Below, piece by piece: positions 55,434-64,000 of a stretch of 64,000 bases of DNA (position 1 is the first letter of the stretch; the number at the start of each line of letters is the position of its first letter). This stretch comes from Mesorhizobium sp. (GTDB taxonomy: Bacteria > Pseudomonadota > Alphaproteobacteria > Rhizobiales > Rhizobiaceae). The stretch lies in contig SAJS01000022.1 in the NCBI GenBank assembly GCA_004017535.1, positions 1 through 64,000 of the forward strand, read 5' to 3'. Under the pieces are notes generated by a model. That model was not told where the DNA came from, made no database searches, and saw nothing but the letters and a program-made list of their open reading frames with translations. A program made the position numbers and the translations under genes.

Positions 55434-56582
55434 TCACACATCGCTGATCACCTGCCCGTTGGACAGGATGTGAACCTTGTAGCCGGAAAAGATCTTCTGC
55501 GCTTCACCCGCGGCATAGAGCGCCTGGTAGGCCTCATGCGGGATCAGCGCGTGGTTCTCGTAGCTCGAGACGCCCTGGCGCGCCGCTTCGAGATCGTCGG
55601 TGTTGATGAAGAATTCCTGCGTCGTCTTCTCGCTGGAGAAAAGACCCCTGCGGCCGGGCTTCTCGCTCTTGGAAAAGACCTCCTGGATTGTCCAGGTGAG
55701 CAGCCAGGCATTCTCGGGCTTGCGCACCTTGGAGAGCACCTCGGCCACGGTCGAATTGTTGTCGGTGATGCCGGCCGAGTAGAAGGGCCCGAGCACCACG
55801 CGCCGCAGCTGCTTGGGATGCAGCGACTCGAAATCCTTGTCGAGATTGACGGCGATCGTCGCCGGCGAGAGCGTGTAGGCCGAGTTCTTCTCGGTGAAAT
55901 CGTCGAAGCGGTGCGCAAGCTCCGGGTTGAGCAGGCCGTCGACGGGCAGCGGGATCTCGACCTTCTCGTTCAGCTTGCCGGTGCTGTCGTCGACCAACTG
56001 GCGCACCATGCTTTCGGAGGAATCCTCCACCGTCACCATGTAGATCAGCGGCAGGTTGGCGCTGCCGTCGAATGTCGCCCAGTGGACGAGATAATAGGGC
56101 CGCATGGTCTTCGGGTTGACCGAGACTTTGGCCGTCTGCGCAAGCGTGAACGGGCCGAAGGTCGCCTCGCTCTTGACGTCCTCCAGATAGAGCCGCTCGG
56201 CCATCGACTTCTGGAGCGCCTCGGGAAATTCCTTGTGGCGCAGGATGAAGTCGGCCATCTCCTCGCGCAGCTCGCCGGCCTGCGGGATGTTGGCCAGGCG
56301 GGCGTCGGCCTGCTGGCGGTCGTTTTCCAATTCGAGCAGGTTCTGGAACACGGGATAGCCGCTGTCAGCGCGCGAGATGCGGAAGGTGTCCATGAAGCCC
56401 AGCCGGTTGCGCCAGCAGGCAAAGGATTTGTCCAGCCGTGCGATATACTCCGCGACGATCCTGGCGACGATGCCGTGCCGGTAAAGCGGCGAGCGGTCGT
56501 CGCGCATGAACACTTCCAGTCCGCCCAGCGCCGCCGTGATGGCGGAGAAATAGCGGGCCGCCGCGTCGTTCTCAGGTGTCAT
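55434..56582 (-). CDS. Conserved protein of unknown function, second gene of operon
   Basis: A 382-residue soluble protein with no signal peptide. Its first half is helical (LDKSFACWRNRLGFMDTFRI, ENDRQQADARLANIPQAG); its second half has more strand (RPYYLVHWATFDGSANLPLI and VLGPFYSAGITDNNSTVAEV). I recognise no domain. It is 24 bases upstream of the AAA+ gene and would be made with it, so it may be a cofactor or client of that ATPase. A 105-bp palindromic element lies directly upstream. Confidence 0.6.
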   Translation of the reverse strand: MTPENDAAARYFSAITAALGGLEVFMRDDRSPLYRHGIVARIVAEYIARLDKSFACWRNRLGFMDTFRISRADSGYPVFQNLLELENDRQQADARLANIPQAGELREEMADFILRHKEFPEALQKSMAERLYLEDVKSEATFGPFTLAQTAKVSVNPKTMRPYYLVHWATFDGSANLPLIYMVTVEDSSESMVRQLVDDSTGKLNEKVEIPLPVDGLLNPELAHRFDDFTEKNSAYTLSPATIAVNLDKDFESLHPKQLRRVVLGPFYSAGITDNNSTVAEVLSKVRKPENAWLLTWTIQEVFSKSEKPGRRGLFSSEKTTQEFFINTDDLEAARQGVSSYENHALIPHEAYQALYAAGEAQKIFSGYKVHILSNGQVISDV

Positions 56583-56616
56583 GGGACTGCCGTGGAGATG
56601 AGATCAGCGGCGCCGC

Positions 56617-56721
56617 CCAAGCAGATATTCGTGGCATGTCCCACGAATATCTGCTTGGATTCCTTTATTTTCTCGCAGGTTCTGACCGCAACACCGTGGG
56701 ACACTTTTGCGGAACCTGCTT
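56617..56721. repeat. 105-bp palindromic element, copy 2
   Basis: It has the same length and layout as the element at 15636-15740: a 42-base palindrome (CCAAGCAGATA to TATCTGCTTGG) followed by a weaker GCAGG/CCTGC hairpin. Its last bases overlap the TAA stop of the coiled-coil gene. It fills most of the gap to the next operon gene. Confidence 0.8.
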
Positions 56722-57808
56722 AGGACTGCACATAGTTGGCGGAATTGTGCTTCTTCATCACATCGTCGAAGCGGCGCGCGAAGGCGTCGTCGGCAAGCTT
56801 CTTGCGCCGCTGGATGTCGGCTGACGCCACCATGTTCTTCTCATGCATCTCGAGCAGATCGCCGATATGCTTCTGCGAGGCGGCGCCGATGCCGGCCATC
56901 GTCTCCTCGGCCGTGTTGTCGACCTGGCTGCCCAGCGTGTTGATCTTGTGGGCGACGTCCTGCTGGGCGGCGGTCTTCAGCGAATCTTCCAGCGCCTTGT
57001 ACAGCACGATGCGTTGCTCGGTGTCGATGGTCAGCTTGTTGATCAGCGTCGACTGCGCGGCGATCTGGTTGTTGAGCGAATCGACGAAGGTCTGGAACAT
57101 CGAGGTATAGCGCTCCAGCGTCTGGCTTTCGGCGAGCAGCTCCTGTTCCTTGGCCTGCTTTTCATTGTATTCGGTCGCCATTTTGGAGCGCTCGCCCTCG
57201 AGCTCGGTACGCTCCTTCTGCGTCGTCGACGCGGCGATCTTGTTCTCGATGTCGAGCAGCAGAGGGTTCAATTCCTCGATGCGCTTCTGCACGGCCTCGA
57301 GGTTGGACATGGTCGTCTTGCGGCGCTCGATCACCTGCGACAGGCTGGTCTCGGAAGTCTTGTAGCGCTGGTCGAGGATCTGTTTCTGCGCCTTCAGGAT
57401 GCCGACGATGGTATCCGACTTCGCCAAAAGCTCCTGCAAATTGCCGGCCAGCGACATGTTGCGGACGCGGTCGGTGCGCATGCGCTGCTTGCGCTGCTCG
57501 GAGAAGACACCGACGAAGTTTTCCCAGCCGGTGTAGCTCTTCATGCTCTCGAACTCGGCGCCGAAAACGTTGGTGGCGTCCTCGAGCCCGATGATCAGGT
57601 CGGCGATGTTGCCTTCCATGACCTTCTGCTGCTTGAGCACGTCCTCGATGCGGGCGTTCTCGATGTCGAAATTGGCGTCGCCGATCTTCTTATCGGCCTG
57701 CGCGAGCGTGTCGAGCACCGTACCGGACTGCTCGATCTTGGTGCGCATGTCCTCGACGACCTGCTTGGTCCTGGCAATTTCGGCATCGAAATTCTGCAAT
57801 GTCGCCAT
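56720..57808 (-). CDS. Long coiled-coil protein, first gene of operon
   Basis: A 362-residue soluble protein, almost wholly charged helix with heptad-like repeats (residues about 1-60, 120-290 and 310-355), hence a rod or filament former. MATLQNFDAEIARTKQV at 57808 is taken as start, as the residues upstream are unlike it. There is no membrane segment or enzyme motif. It heads the row of unknown genes with the AAA+ ATPase, suggesting a scaffold that the ATPase acts on. The stop is inside a palindromic repeat. Confidence 0.7.
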   Translation of the reverse strand: MATLQNFDAEIARTKQVVEDMRTKIEQSGTVLDTLAQADKKIGDANFDIENARIEDVLKQQKVMEGNIADLIIGLEDATNVFGAEFESMKSYTGWENFVGVFSEQRKQRMRTDRVRNMSLAGNLQELLAKSDTIVGILKAQKQILDQRYKTSETSLSQVIERRKTTMSNLEAVQKRIEELNPLLLDIENKIAASTTQKERTELEGERSKMATEYNEKQAKEQELLAESQTLERYTSMFQTFVDSLNNQIAAQSTLINKLTIDTEQRIVLYKALEDSLKTAAQQDVAHKINTLGSQVDNTAEETMAGIGAASQKHIGDLLEMHEKNMVASADIQRRKKLADDAFARRFDDVMKKHNSANYVQS

Positions 57809-58094
57809 TGGGGCCTCCCGCTTCGGCATCCGTTTCCGTGTCGTGGCGGCAAATATATGTGGGGCTTCAAGGGATTGAAAGAAGGAAGACAAGGAGAGAC
57901 GTCAAAACAAAAGAACTGGTCAGGTCCTTGAAAGACAAGGCAATCATGCGCATGGCGGCCAGTAATGCGCGACGCCGTCGAACAGCTTCAGCTTACATGC
58001 CTTAAGCTCTTGTTTTTACGGACGGCCAAGGCGATGACACAGCGCCGGCAAATCTCATAAGCCGGCGGCAGTACCAGTTTCTTTCCAATTCCGA

Positions 58095-58484
58095 TCAGGG
58101 TTTTGGGTCGGCCTTGAGATAGGCGATCACGTTGGCGATGTCGTCGTCGCTGGTCAGGCCGGTAAAGGCCATCCTGTTGCCGGGAACCTTCTGCTTGGGA
58201 GCCTTGAGATATTCGGCGAGGCTGGCCTCGTCCCAGACCAGGCCGGCGGCGCCGGCATCCTTCATGGCTTGGGAATAATGGCCGGCAAAGCTCTCCGCCG
58301 AGCCGGCCTTGCGGCCGACGACGCCCATCAGATGCGGGCCGACCTTGTCGCGGTCGCTTGCCGCCTCATGGCAGGCCATGCAGCGGTTGAAGACCTTCTT
58401 GCCCAGTGCTGCATCGCCACCGGCATGCGCGGCAAGCCCGCCGGCAAGCAGGAAAAGTGCGGCGGGCGAAATGGCTCGAAGCAT
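58095..58484 (-). CDS. Class I cytochrome c
   Basis: A 129-residue periplasmic electron carrier. The signal peptide ends near AAHAG (residue 22). The heme site is CMACH, and the sixth-ligand Met lies in NRMAF within VPGNRMAFTGL. Sequence order (GKKVFNRCMACHE, KVGPHLMGVVGR) is that of cytochrome c2/c550 of Rhizobiales. It may feed a terminal oxidase. The 286 bases upstream to the coiled-coil gene contain nothing else I can support. Confidence 0.93.
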   Translation of the reverse strand: MLRAISPAALFLLAGGLAAHAGGDAALGKKVFNRCMACHEAASDRDKVGPHLMGVVGRKAGSAESFAGHYSQAMKDAGAAGLVWDEASLAEYLKAPKQKVPGNRMAFTGLTSDDDIANVIAYLKADPKP

Positions 58485-58572
58485 GGCTGACCCCGGAGAG
58501 TTCTTGCTGTCGGCCTTATAGGGCGAAGCCTTGACAAAAGCCACACCCGGCGCGGCGGGCAATCTCCGCGGC

Positions 58573-59432
58573 TCAGGCCTGCTGCGCCAGATCTCGGCGC
58601 AGAAAGTCATGCAGACGATCGACCGCCGGCGTCGTCGACAAAGGGTTGCGCAGGATGCCGATCTCCAGGTCCGGCAACACAGGCAGCCCCTCATTGGCGC
58701 CGATGATGCGCAGCGACGGCGGCACGCTTCGCTGGGCAAGGCCGGCGACCGCGAGCCCCGCCTGCACCACCGCGACCAGCCCGAGCAGGGAGGCGCTGGA
58801 ATAGGTGCAGCGATAGGATCGGTCGGCACCGCCGAGTGCCTGCAGCACATTCATCCTTGCCGCGCAGCCAGGTTCGAACAGGGCGACAGGCAGCGGATCG
58901 GTCTGCCAGGCCACGTGATTGGGCGAGGCGATACCCAGACAAAGCGCTCCAGCCTGATCACCTCGAGCGGCTGATCCGGCAGGCGGGTGACGATCGCCAG
59001 GTCGAGCCGTCCCTCCGCCAGGGTCTTCACCAGCGCCGTCGACTGCTCGCAGACGAGCTCGACGGTGACCAGCGGGTGATCCTCGGCAAAGCGCGACAGC
59101 ACGGGCGGCAGCAGGAAGGCCGCGTAGTCGTCCGGCACGCCGAGGCGCACGCTGCCAGTTTCCTTCGGCCGGGTGACGCTCGCCCATGCCTCGTCGGACA
59201 GTTTCAGCAGCCGGCGCGCATAGATGAGGAAATCCTCGCCGGCCGCATTGGGGGTGACCGTTCTAGGGCCCCGCACCAGAAGCTGGTTGCCCACCATGTC
59301 TTCCAGCCTTTGCATCTGCATGCTGACCGCCGACTGGCTGCGGCCGACGCGCGGCGCCGCATTGGACAGGCTGCCGCTTTCGACGACGGCAACGAAGGTC
59401 TTCAAGAGGTTGAGGTCGAGTGGAGCGGCCAT
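58573..59432 (-). pseudogene. LysR-family regulator, frameshifted
   Basis: Residues up to VIRLERFVWV are a normal LysR N-terminal half (LKTFVAVVESGSLSNAAPRV, QSAVSMQMQRLEDMVG). There the frame slips near 58930, and the rest (ASPNHVAWQTDPLPVALFEP, ILRNPLSTTPAVDRLHDFL) follows in another frame to a stop at 58573. The total length of 860 is not a multiple of three. One lost base, or a sequencing error, would explain it. The EamA gene divergent from it is intact. Without the slip it would have about 286 residues. Confidence 0.8.
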
Positions 59433-59448
59433 AGCGCTATCAGCATAT

Positions 59449-59474
59449 CGAATAGATACCCACAAATCTATTCG
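59449..59474. promoter_or_regulatory. Inverted repeat in LysR/EamA divergent region
   Basis: CGAATAGAT and ATCTATTCG form a perfect 9-base inverted repeat with 8 bases between. It starts 17 bases before the LysR ATG and 59 bases before the EamA start. This is where a LysR regulator binds to control itself and its divergent target. Confidence 0.6.
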
Positions 59475-59532
59475 CTTGATTGAAATCGTTTCGGCTGGCC
59501 AGATGAGCTCCGACCCGTTTGGAGAGCCGATA

Positions 59533-60429
59533 ATGAGGGACATATCGATCGCCCGCTTCCCCGCCGCGAGCCTCGCTCTGGCGATGGTGATTGCCGGCAC
59601 GGTCGGCGCCTTCGTCACGGAGTCGGGACAACATCCCGTCACCGTCGTCTTCTGGCGATGCGTGTTTGGCGCGCTGTTCCTGGCCGCGTGGTGCCTGCTG
59701 CGCGGCTACCTGCCGGACCGGACGCTGTCCCCATCCCGGCTTGCGCTCGCCGCGCTTGGCGGCGTTTGCATGGTGCTGAGCTGGACGGCCTTCTTCGCCG
59801 GCTTCGCGATGACATCGATCGCGACGACGACAATCGTCTATCATGTCCAGCCGTTCTTCGTGGTGCTGATCGGCGTCATCTTCCTCAAGGAACGCATCTC
59901 GCCCGACCAGATTCTGTGGATGCTTGGCGCGTTCCTCGGCGTGGTGCTGGCCAGCGGCCTGGTCGTCATTCACGGCCGTGCCGACGCGAAATGGGCGTTG
60001 GGCATCGCGCTGACGCTGGGCGCCGCCCTGCTTTATGCGGTGGCGACGCTCCTTGCCAAGGGCCTCGGACAACAGCGCGCGGAGATCACCGTGCTTTGCC
60101 AGACGCTGGTCGGGGTCGTGCTGCTCGCCCCGTTCGCCGAAATCGGCCACTCCATCCCGCTTCCATCGTGGGGCTGGCTGGCCGGGATCGGGGTCCTGCA
60201 TACCGGCATCGCTTATGTGTTGATGAATTCCGCCTTTCCGCGCCTAAAGACGCCGGTGATCGGCGTTCTCACTTTCATCTATCCTGTCGTCGCGATCATC
60301 ATCGACTGGACCTTGTACGGCCATCCACTCGGACCGGCGCAGGCTGCCGGCATGGCGCTGATTGCGCTGGCAACCCTCGGCGTGCGGCTTGGCTGGCGGT
60401 TTCCGATTCGGCGTGTTTCGGCCGCCTAA
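59533..60429 (+). CDS. EamA-family (DMT) transporter
   Basis: A 298-residue inner-membrane protein with about ten hydrophobic segments in two EamA domains (segments such as GTVGAFVTESGQHPVTVVFW and the second-half ALLYAVATLLAKGL). Drug/metabolite transporters of this kind usually export amino acids or related molecules. GGAGAG is 7 bases before the ATG at 59533; an in-frame ATG at 59503 is possible. Divergent from a broken LysR gene, so its control may be lost. Three bases separate its end from tdk. Confidence 0.88.
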   Translation: MRDISIARFPAASLALAMVIAGTVGAFVTESGQHPVTVVFWRCVFGALFLAAWCLLRGYLPDRTLSPSRLALAALGGVCMVLSWTAFFAGFAMTSIATTTIVYHVQPFFVVLIGVIFLKERISPDQILWMLGAFLGVVLASGLVVIHGRADAKWALGIALTLGAALLYAVATLLAKGLGQQRAEITVLCQTLVGVVLLAPFAEIGHSIPLPSWGWLAGIGVLHTGIAYVLMNSAFPRLKTPVIGVLTFIYPVVAIIIDWTLYGHPLGPAQAAGMALIALATLGVRLGWRFPIRRVSAA

Positions 60430-60432
60430 ACC

Positions 60433-61044
60433 TCAGGGGCTGACAAAACCAATGAGATCGTCGGGAGCTGACCTGCCCATTTCCTCTTCCCAATGGCGGC
60501 GGCAGAGCGAGACATAGACGTCCTTGCCGATGGCGACCTGCTGGCCCTGCTTCGCCACCTTGCCGTCGGAGCCGAGCCTGACCACCATCGTGGCCTTGCG
60601 GCCGCAGCGGCAGATGGTGCGCACCTCGCGCAAATCGTCGGCGATGGCGAGCAGCGCGCGCGAGCCGGGAAACAGATTGCCCTGGAAATCGGTGCGCAGG
60701 CCGTAGCACATGACCGGGATGTTCAGCCTATCGGCGATACGGGCGAGCTGCCAGACCTGCTCCTCCTCGAGGAACTGAGCCTCGTCGACGAACACGCAAT
60801 GCACGGTCGTATGTTCGTGATGATCGGCGACCCTGGCGAAGAGGTCGTCGCCGTCGCGGAACATCTCGGCCTCGGATTCGAGACCGATGCGCGACGAGAT
60901 CAATCCGCTGTCGCCCTTGCGATAATGTCCGGCGACGAACAGCATCGTCGACATGCCGCGTTCGCGATAGTTGTAGGACGCCTGCAAGAGCATCGTCGTC
61001 TTGCCGGCATTCATCGTCGCGTAGTGGAAGTAAAGCTTGGCCAT
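60433..61044 (-). CDS. tdk: Thymidine kinase
   Basis: A 203-residue type II thymidine kinase that phosphorylates thymidine to dTMP in salvage. The P-loop is MNAGKTT, followed by VDEAQFL (Walker B) and the lasso region GLRTDFQGNLFPGS. Zinc ligands are seen as ICRCGRK and SLCRRHW. MAKLYFHYATMNAGKT at 61044 is taken as start. It is convergent with the EamA gene and divergent from choX. Confidence 0.95.
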   Translation of the reverse strand: MAKLYFHYATMNAGKTTMLLQASYNYRERGMSTMLFVAGHYRKGDSGLISSRIGLESEAEMFRDGDDLFARVADHHEHTTVHCVFVDEAQFLEEEQVWQLARIADRLNIPVMCYGLRTDFQGNLFPGSRALLAIADDLREVRTICRCGRKATMVVRLGSDGKVAKQGQQVAIGKDVYVSLCRRHWEEEMGRSAPDDLIGFVSP

Positions 61045-61292
61045 GCGTCCTTCTAAGCTCACATGTCGGCGCCCGGGGAGGGGGCCCGAGGCTCCGTCCA
61101 CCAAAAACTCCCTGCCGTCTAAAATCCGATGTCGTTCAAAAGCCTGTCATGTCGCGTAAAGGCTAGCGCGCGCCGTTCGTCGTGATGTTGAAGCGCTTGA
61201 AACGGCTTCAAAATGGTGTTTGGCTGACGAAACAAGGCGGGCGCAAGAACCGTGACTTCGCATCGCCTGGTAATTGCAATGGGAGAAAGTTC

Positions 61293-62228
61293 ATGTCGCG
61301 TATGAAATCTATCGTCGCAGGCATCGGCCTTGCGGCGCTTCTGACCACGACGGCCGCCTATGCCGGCGATCCGGCGAGCTGCAAAGCGGTTCGCCTGTCC
61401 GATGTCGGCTGGACCGACATCCAAGCCACGACGGGGCTGGCCTCGGTGCTGCTCACCGCGCTCGGCTATGAGCCGCAGACGATCCAGCTTTCGGTGCCGG
61501 TGACCTATGCGTCGCTGAAGAACAAGGACCTCGACGTTTTCCTCGGCAACTGGATGCCGTCGATGACCAACGACATCAAAGACTATACCGCCGACGGCTC
61601 GGTCGAGACGATCAGCACCAACCTGACCGGCGCCGGCTATGGCATCGTCGTGCCGACCTATGTCGCGGATGCCGGCGTCAAGACGCTGACCGATCTCGGC
61701 AAGTTCAAGGACAAATTCAACGGCAAGATCTACGGCATCGAGGCAGGCAATGACGGCAACCGCATCATCCTCGACATGATCAAGAACCCGAAGGACAATC
61801 TCGAGGGCTTCGAACTGGTCGAGTCGTCGGAAGCCGGCATGCTGACGCAGGCCGAGCAGTCGATGAAGAACAATGAGTGGATCGCCTTCCTCGGCTGGAC
61901 GCCGCACCCGGTGATGGGCGCCATGAAGATCACCTATCTCGACGGCATGGGCGACAGCGGCTTCGGCGCCGCCACGGTCTACACCAACGTGCGCAAGGGC
62001 TACACCACCGAATGCCCGAACGCCGGCAAGTTCATCGCCAACCTGAAGTTCAATCTCGACATGGAAGGCGAGATGATGGACGCGATCCTGAAGGGCGGCG
62101 ATGCCCAGACGGTGGCGAAAGACTGGCTGAAGAAGCATCCCGACGCCGTTGCGCCCTGGATTGCCGGCGTCACCACCTTTGATGGCGGCGACGCGGCTGC
62201 CGCCGTCAAGACCGCGCTCGGGAGCTGA
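61293..62228 (+). CDS. choX: Choline ABC transporter substrate-binding protein
   Basis: A 311-residue periplasmic protein with a signal peptide ending AAYAG (about residue 25) and an OpuAC-type fold. The aromatic residues that form the trimethylammonium cage in ChoX are plausible in VGWTDIQ, FLGNWMPS and WTPHPVM. It delivers choline for conversion to glycine betaine. GGGAGAAAG precedes the ATG. choW and choV follow, in the same order as in Sinorhizobium. Confidence 0.9.
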   Translation: MSRMKSIVAGIGLAALLTTTAAYAGDPASCKAVRLSDVGWTDIQATTGLASVLLTALGYEPQTIQLSVPVTYASLKNKDLDVFLGNWMPSMTNDIKDYTADGSVETISTNLTGAGYGIVVPTYVADAGVKTLTDLGKFKDKFNGKIYGIEAGNDGNRIILDMIKNPKDNLEGFELVESSEAGMLTQAEQSMKNNEWIAFLGWTPHPVMGAMKITYLDGMGDSGFGAATVYTNVRKGYTTECPNAGKFIANLKFNLDMEGEMMDAILKGGDAQTVAKDWLKKHPDAVAPWIAGVTTFDGGDAAAAVKTALGS

Positions 62229-62257
62229 GCCGCTTGGGACCGGCATGATTTCCGGAA

Positions 62258-62288
62258 AAGGGCAGCCCTTGAAGAGGCTGCCCTTTTT
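62258..62288 (+). terminator. Intercistronic terminator between choX and choW
   Basis: A perfect 10-bp stem (AAGGGCAGCC/GGCTGCCCTT) with an 8-base loop is followed by TTTTT, 30 bases after choX and 64 bases before choW. It would reduce transcription into the permease genes and leave choX mRNA in excess. Confidence 0.8.
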
Positions 62289-62351
62289 CATATGCCTGGA
62301 GACGTGAGAGGATGACCGTGCGGCAAGCGCGGCGCAGCCGAGAGGGGAAAT

Positions 62352-63206
62352 ATGGATCCAATTTCGAAATTCCTGACCGACTACAAAATCCCCATCGGGC
62401 CGTGGGGCAAGGCGTTCTTCGGGTTCCTGACCGACAATTTCGACACCATCTTCCGGGCTTTCTCAAACGGGTTGAATTTCATTCTCGATGGGGCGGTGAA
62501 CCTCCTGCTGATGGTGCCGCCGGTGCTTCTGGCGCTGGTCATCGCGATCGTCGCCTGGCTCCTGCAGCGTTCGCGGCCGCTCGCCATCGGCGTCTTCCTC
62601 GGCCTGATCTTCATCATCAACCAGAACCTGTGGAAGCAGACGGTGCAGACGCTGGTGCTGGTCGTTGCCGCCGCCGCCATGGCGATGGCGATCGGTGTGC
62701 CGCTCGGCATCTGGGCCGCGCACAAGCCGAAGGTTTACCGGGTCATGCTGCCGGTGCTCGACCTGATGCAGACGCTGCCGACCTTCGTCTACCTGATCCC
62801 GGTGCTCACGCTGTTCGGCCTCGGCAACGCGCCCGGTCTCATCGTCACCATCATCTTCGTCATCCCGACGGCAGTCAGACTCACCCATCTCGGCGTGGTC
62901 TCGGTGCCCAAGGCGATCATCGAGGCGGGCGAGGCCTTCGGCGCCACCAAGCGCCAGCTCCTGTGGAAGGTGGAGCTGCCATCGGCGCTGCCGACCATCA
63001 TGGCGGGTCTCACGCAATCGATCATGCTGTCGCTGTCGATGGTGGTGTTCGCCGCTCTGATCGGCGCCGGCGGCCTCGGCACGGAAATCAACCGCGCGCT
63101 TGGCTCGCGCCGCATCGATCTCGGGCTTGAGGCCGGGCTCGCCATTGTCGTGCTCGCTATCGTTCTCGACCGCATGACCCGCATCGGCGTTGGAGGCAAG
63201 AAATGA
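62352..63206 (+). CDS. choW: Choline ABC transporter permease
   Basis: A 284-residue inner-membrane permease with about six membrane segments. The ABC-binding loop is seen near EAGEAFGATKRQLLWKVELP, and the proW/OpuAB-type start ISKFLTDYKIPIGPWGK is typical. It forms the choline channel with ChoV. Its TGA overlaps the choV ATG (ATGA). Confidence 0.92.
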   Translation: MDPISKFLTDYKIPIGPWGKAFFGFLTDNFDTIFRAFSNGLNFILDGAVNLLLMVPPVLLALVIAIVAWLLQRSRPLAIGVFLGLIFIINQNLWKQTVQTLVLVVAAAAMAMAIGVPLGIWAAHKPKVYRVMLPVLDLMQTLPTFVYLIPVLTLFGLGNAPGLIVTIIFVIPTAVRLTHLGVVSVPKAIIEAGEAFGATKRQLLWKVELPSALPTIMAGLTQSIMLSLSMVVFAALIGAGGLGTEINRALGSRRIDLGLEAGLAIVVLAIVLDRMTRIGVGGKK

Positions 63207-64000
63207 CCGTCGCGGTTGATTTCAAGAACGTGGACATCGTCTTCGGGGCCGACCAGGCAGGTTCGCTGGCTTTGATCGATCAAGGCGCCACCCGCGCCGA
63301 GATATTGGAGAAGACCGGCAATGTGCTTGGGTGCGCCGGCGCCAGCCTCACCGTGCACGAAGGCGAGATATCGGTGCTGATGGGCCTGTCCGGTTCCGGC
63401 AAGTCGACGCTGCTTCGGGCTGTCAATCGGCTGAACGTCGTGTCGCGCGGCCAGGTGCTGGTCAAGGACGGCGACCGCATCGTCGATGTCGTCACCTGCG
63501 ACGAGGCGACCTTGCGGCGGCTGCGGCAGAAGCAGGTGGCCATGGTGTTCCAGCAGTTCGGGCTGCTGCCCTGGCGCACGGTCGAGGAAAATGTCGGCTT
63601 CGGGCTTGAGCTTGCCGGCGTCCCGGAAGCCGAGCGCAAGGCGCGGGTGCAAAAGCAACTACAGCTTGTCCATCTCGATCAGTGGTCGAGGAAATACGCG
63701 CATGAGCTTTCCGGCGGCATGCAGCAGCGTGTCGGCCTGGCGCGCGCCTTCGCCACCGAAGCGCCGATCCTCTTGATGGACGAGCCGTTCTCGGCGCTCG
63801 ACCCGCTGATCCGCACCAAGCTGCAGGACGAATTGCTGCAGCTTCAGGCGGAACTCAAGAAGACCATCATCTTCGTCAGCCATGACCTCGAGGAGGCGCT
63901 GAAGATCGGCAGCCACATCACGATCATGGAAGGCGGCCGCATCGTCCAGACCGGCGCGCCGGAAGACATCGTGCTCAGGCCCGCCAACGACTATGTCCGC
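63203..64000 (+). CDS. choV: Choline ABC transporter ATP-binding protein (partial)
   Basis: The first 266 codons; the gene runs off the window. Walker A is GLSGSGKSTLL, the Q-loop FQQFGLLPW, signature LSGGMQQRV, Walker B ILLMDEPF and switch His in VSHD, all intact. It powers choline import with ChoX and ChoW. The C-terminal end, where related proteins sometimes carry CBS domains, is not seen here. The ATG overlaps the choW stop. Confidence 0.93.
   Translation, partial: MTVAVDFKNVDIVFGADQAGSLALIDQGATRAEILEKTGNVLGCAGASLTVHEGEISVLMGLSGSGKSTLLRAVNRLNVVSRGQVLVKDGDRIVDVVTCDEATLRRLRQKQVAMVFQQFGLLPWRTVEENVGFGLELAGVPEAERKARVQKQLQLVHLDQWSRKYAHELSGGMQQRVGLARAFATEAPILLMDEPFSALDPLIRTKLQDELLQLQAELKKTIIFVSHDLEEALKIGSHITIMEGGRIVQTGAPEDIVLRPANDYVR

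Noticed and set aside
55470-56723. Plus-strand frame whose end reads through the 105-bp element
   Set aside because: Its C-terminal similarity to the frame at 15622-16566 comes only from the shared repeat, not from a protein family.

Overview
The window looks like chromosomal DNA of a high-GC alphaproteobacterium of the order Rhizobiales, most like Mesorhizobium (genus is inference). Supporting signs are CtrA, ChpT and SciP with a FliJ-like gene and an EipA (DUF1134) gene, a fused TrpE(G) with a Trp-codon leader peptide, a choline choXWV system, RirA-type iron boxes (TGA-N9-TCA), and RIME-like intergenic palindromes at gene 3' ends. I see no rRNA, tRNA, CRISPR array, prophage or complete insertion sequence.

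Layout. 1-2.5 kb: a possible IS21-like end, a Gfo/Idh/MocA oxidoreductase and mnmA. 2.6-9.1 kb: the cell-cycle and envelope block: sciP, a collapsed oxidoreductase/HxlR pair, fliJ, ctrA, a single-domain response regulator, chpT, eipA and a membrane-anchored coiled-coil protein. The sciP and ctrA upstream regions carry CtrA-like half-sites, and ctrA has a cluster of GANTC (CcrM) sites. 9.1-18.2 kb: a TrmH-type methyltransferase, ArsR regulator, HugZ-like protein, CoA-transferase/racemase plus hydroxyacyl-CoA dehydrogenase, GNAT, glutathionyl-hydroquinone reductase, Nudix, metallophosphoesterase and alpha/beta hydrolase genes. 18.4-24.9 kb: a TPR protein, leuA behind a Leu-rich leader peptide, and a divergent ATP-grasp/esterase/SnoaL operon.

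24.9-31.1 kb is an iron-siderophore locus: a siderophore-interacting reductase on one strand; a TonB receptor translationally coupled to an RhtX/FptX-type permease on the other; and a DHA2 exporter. Both arms have an RirA-type box. 31-36 kb holds LysR, SDR, AbrB-type membrane, monooxygenase and DsrE genes. 36-48 kb holds a secreted two-repeat protein, a cation diffusion facilitator behind trpE(G), DUF1330/MarR, an AstE-like hydrolase, an MFS exporter, a flavin disulfide reductase, a sugar acetyltransferase and a GlxA/isochorismatase pair. 48-50 kb is fhs.

50.3-57.8 kb is the most unusual region: five same-strand genes of largely unknown function (long coiled-coil protein, unknown, AAA+ ATPase, unknown, DUF2333-like membrane protein) that look like one membrane-linked machine. 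Two elements lie between its genes: a 105-bp palindromic element also present at 15.6 kb, and a 530-bp cassette in which a DUF559 endonuclease-like gene is framed almost to the base by 54-bp inverted repeats. 58-64 kb: cytochrome c, a frameshifted LysR gene divergent from an EamA permease, tdk, and choXWV (choV runs off the end).

All coordinates and motifs were read by eye. Family names rest on recalled motifs, not on searches.
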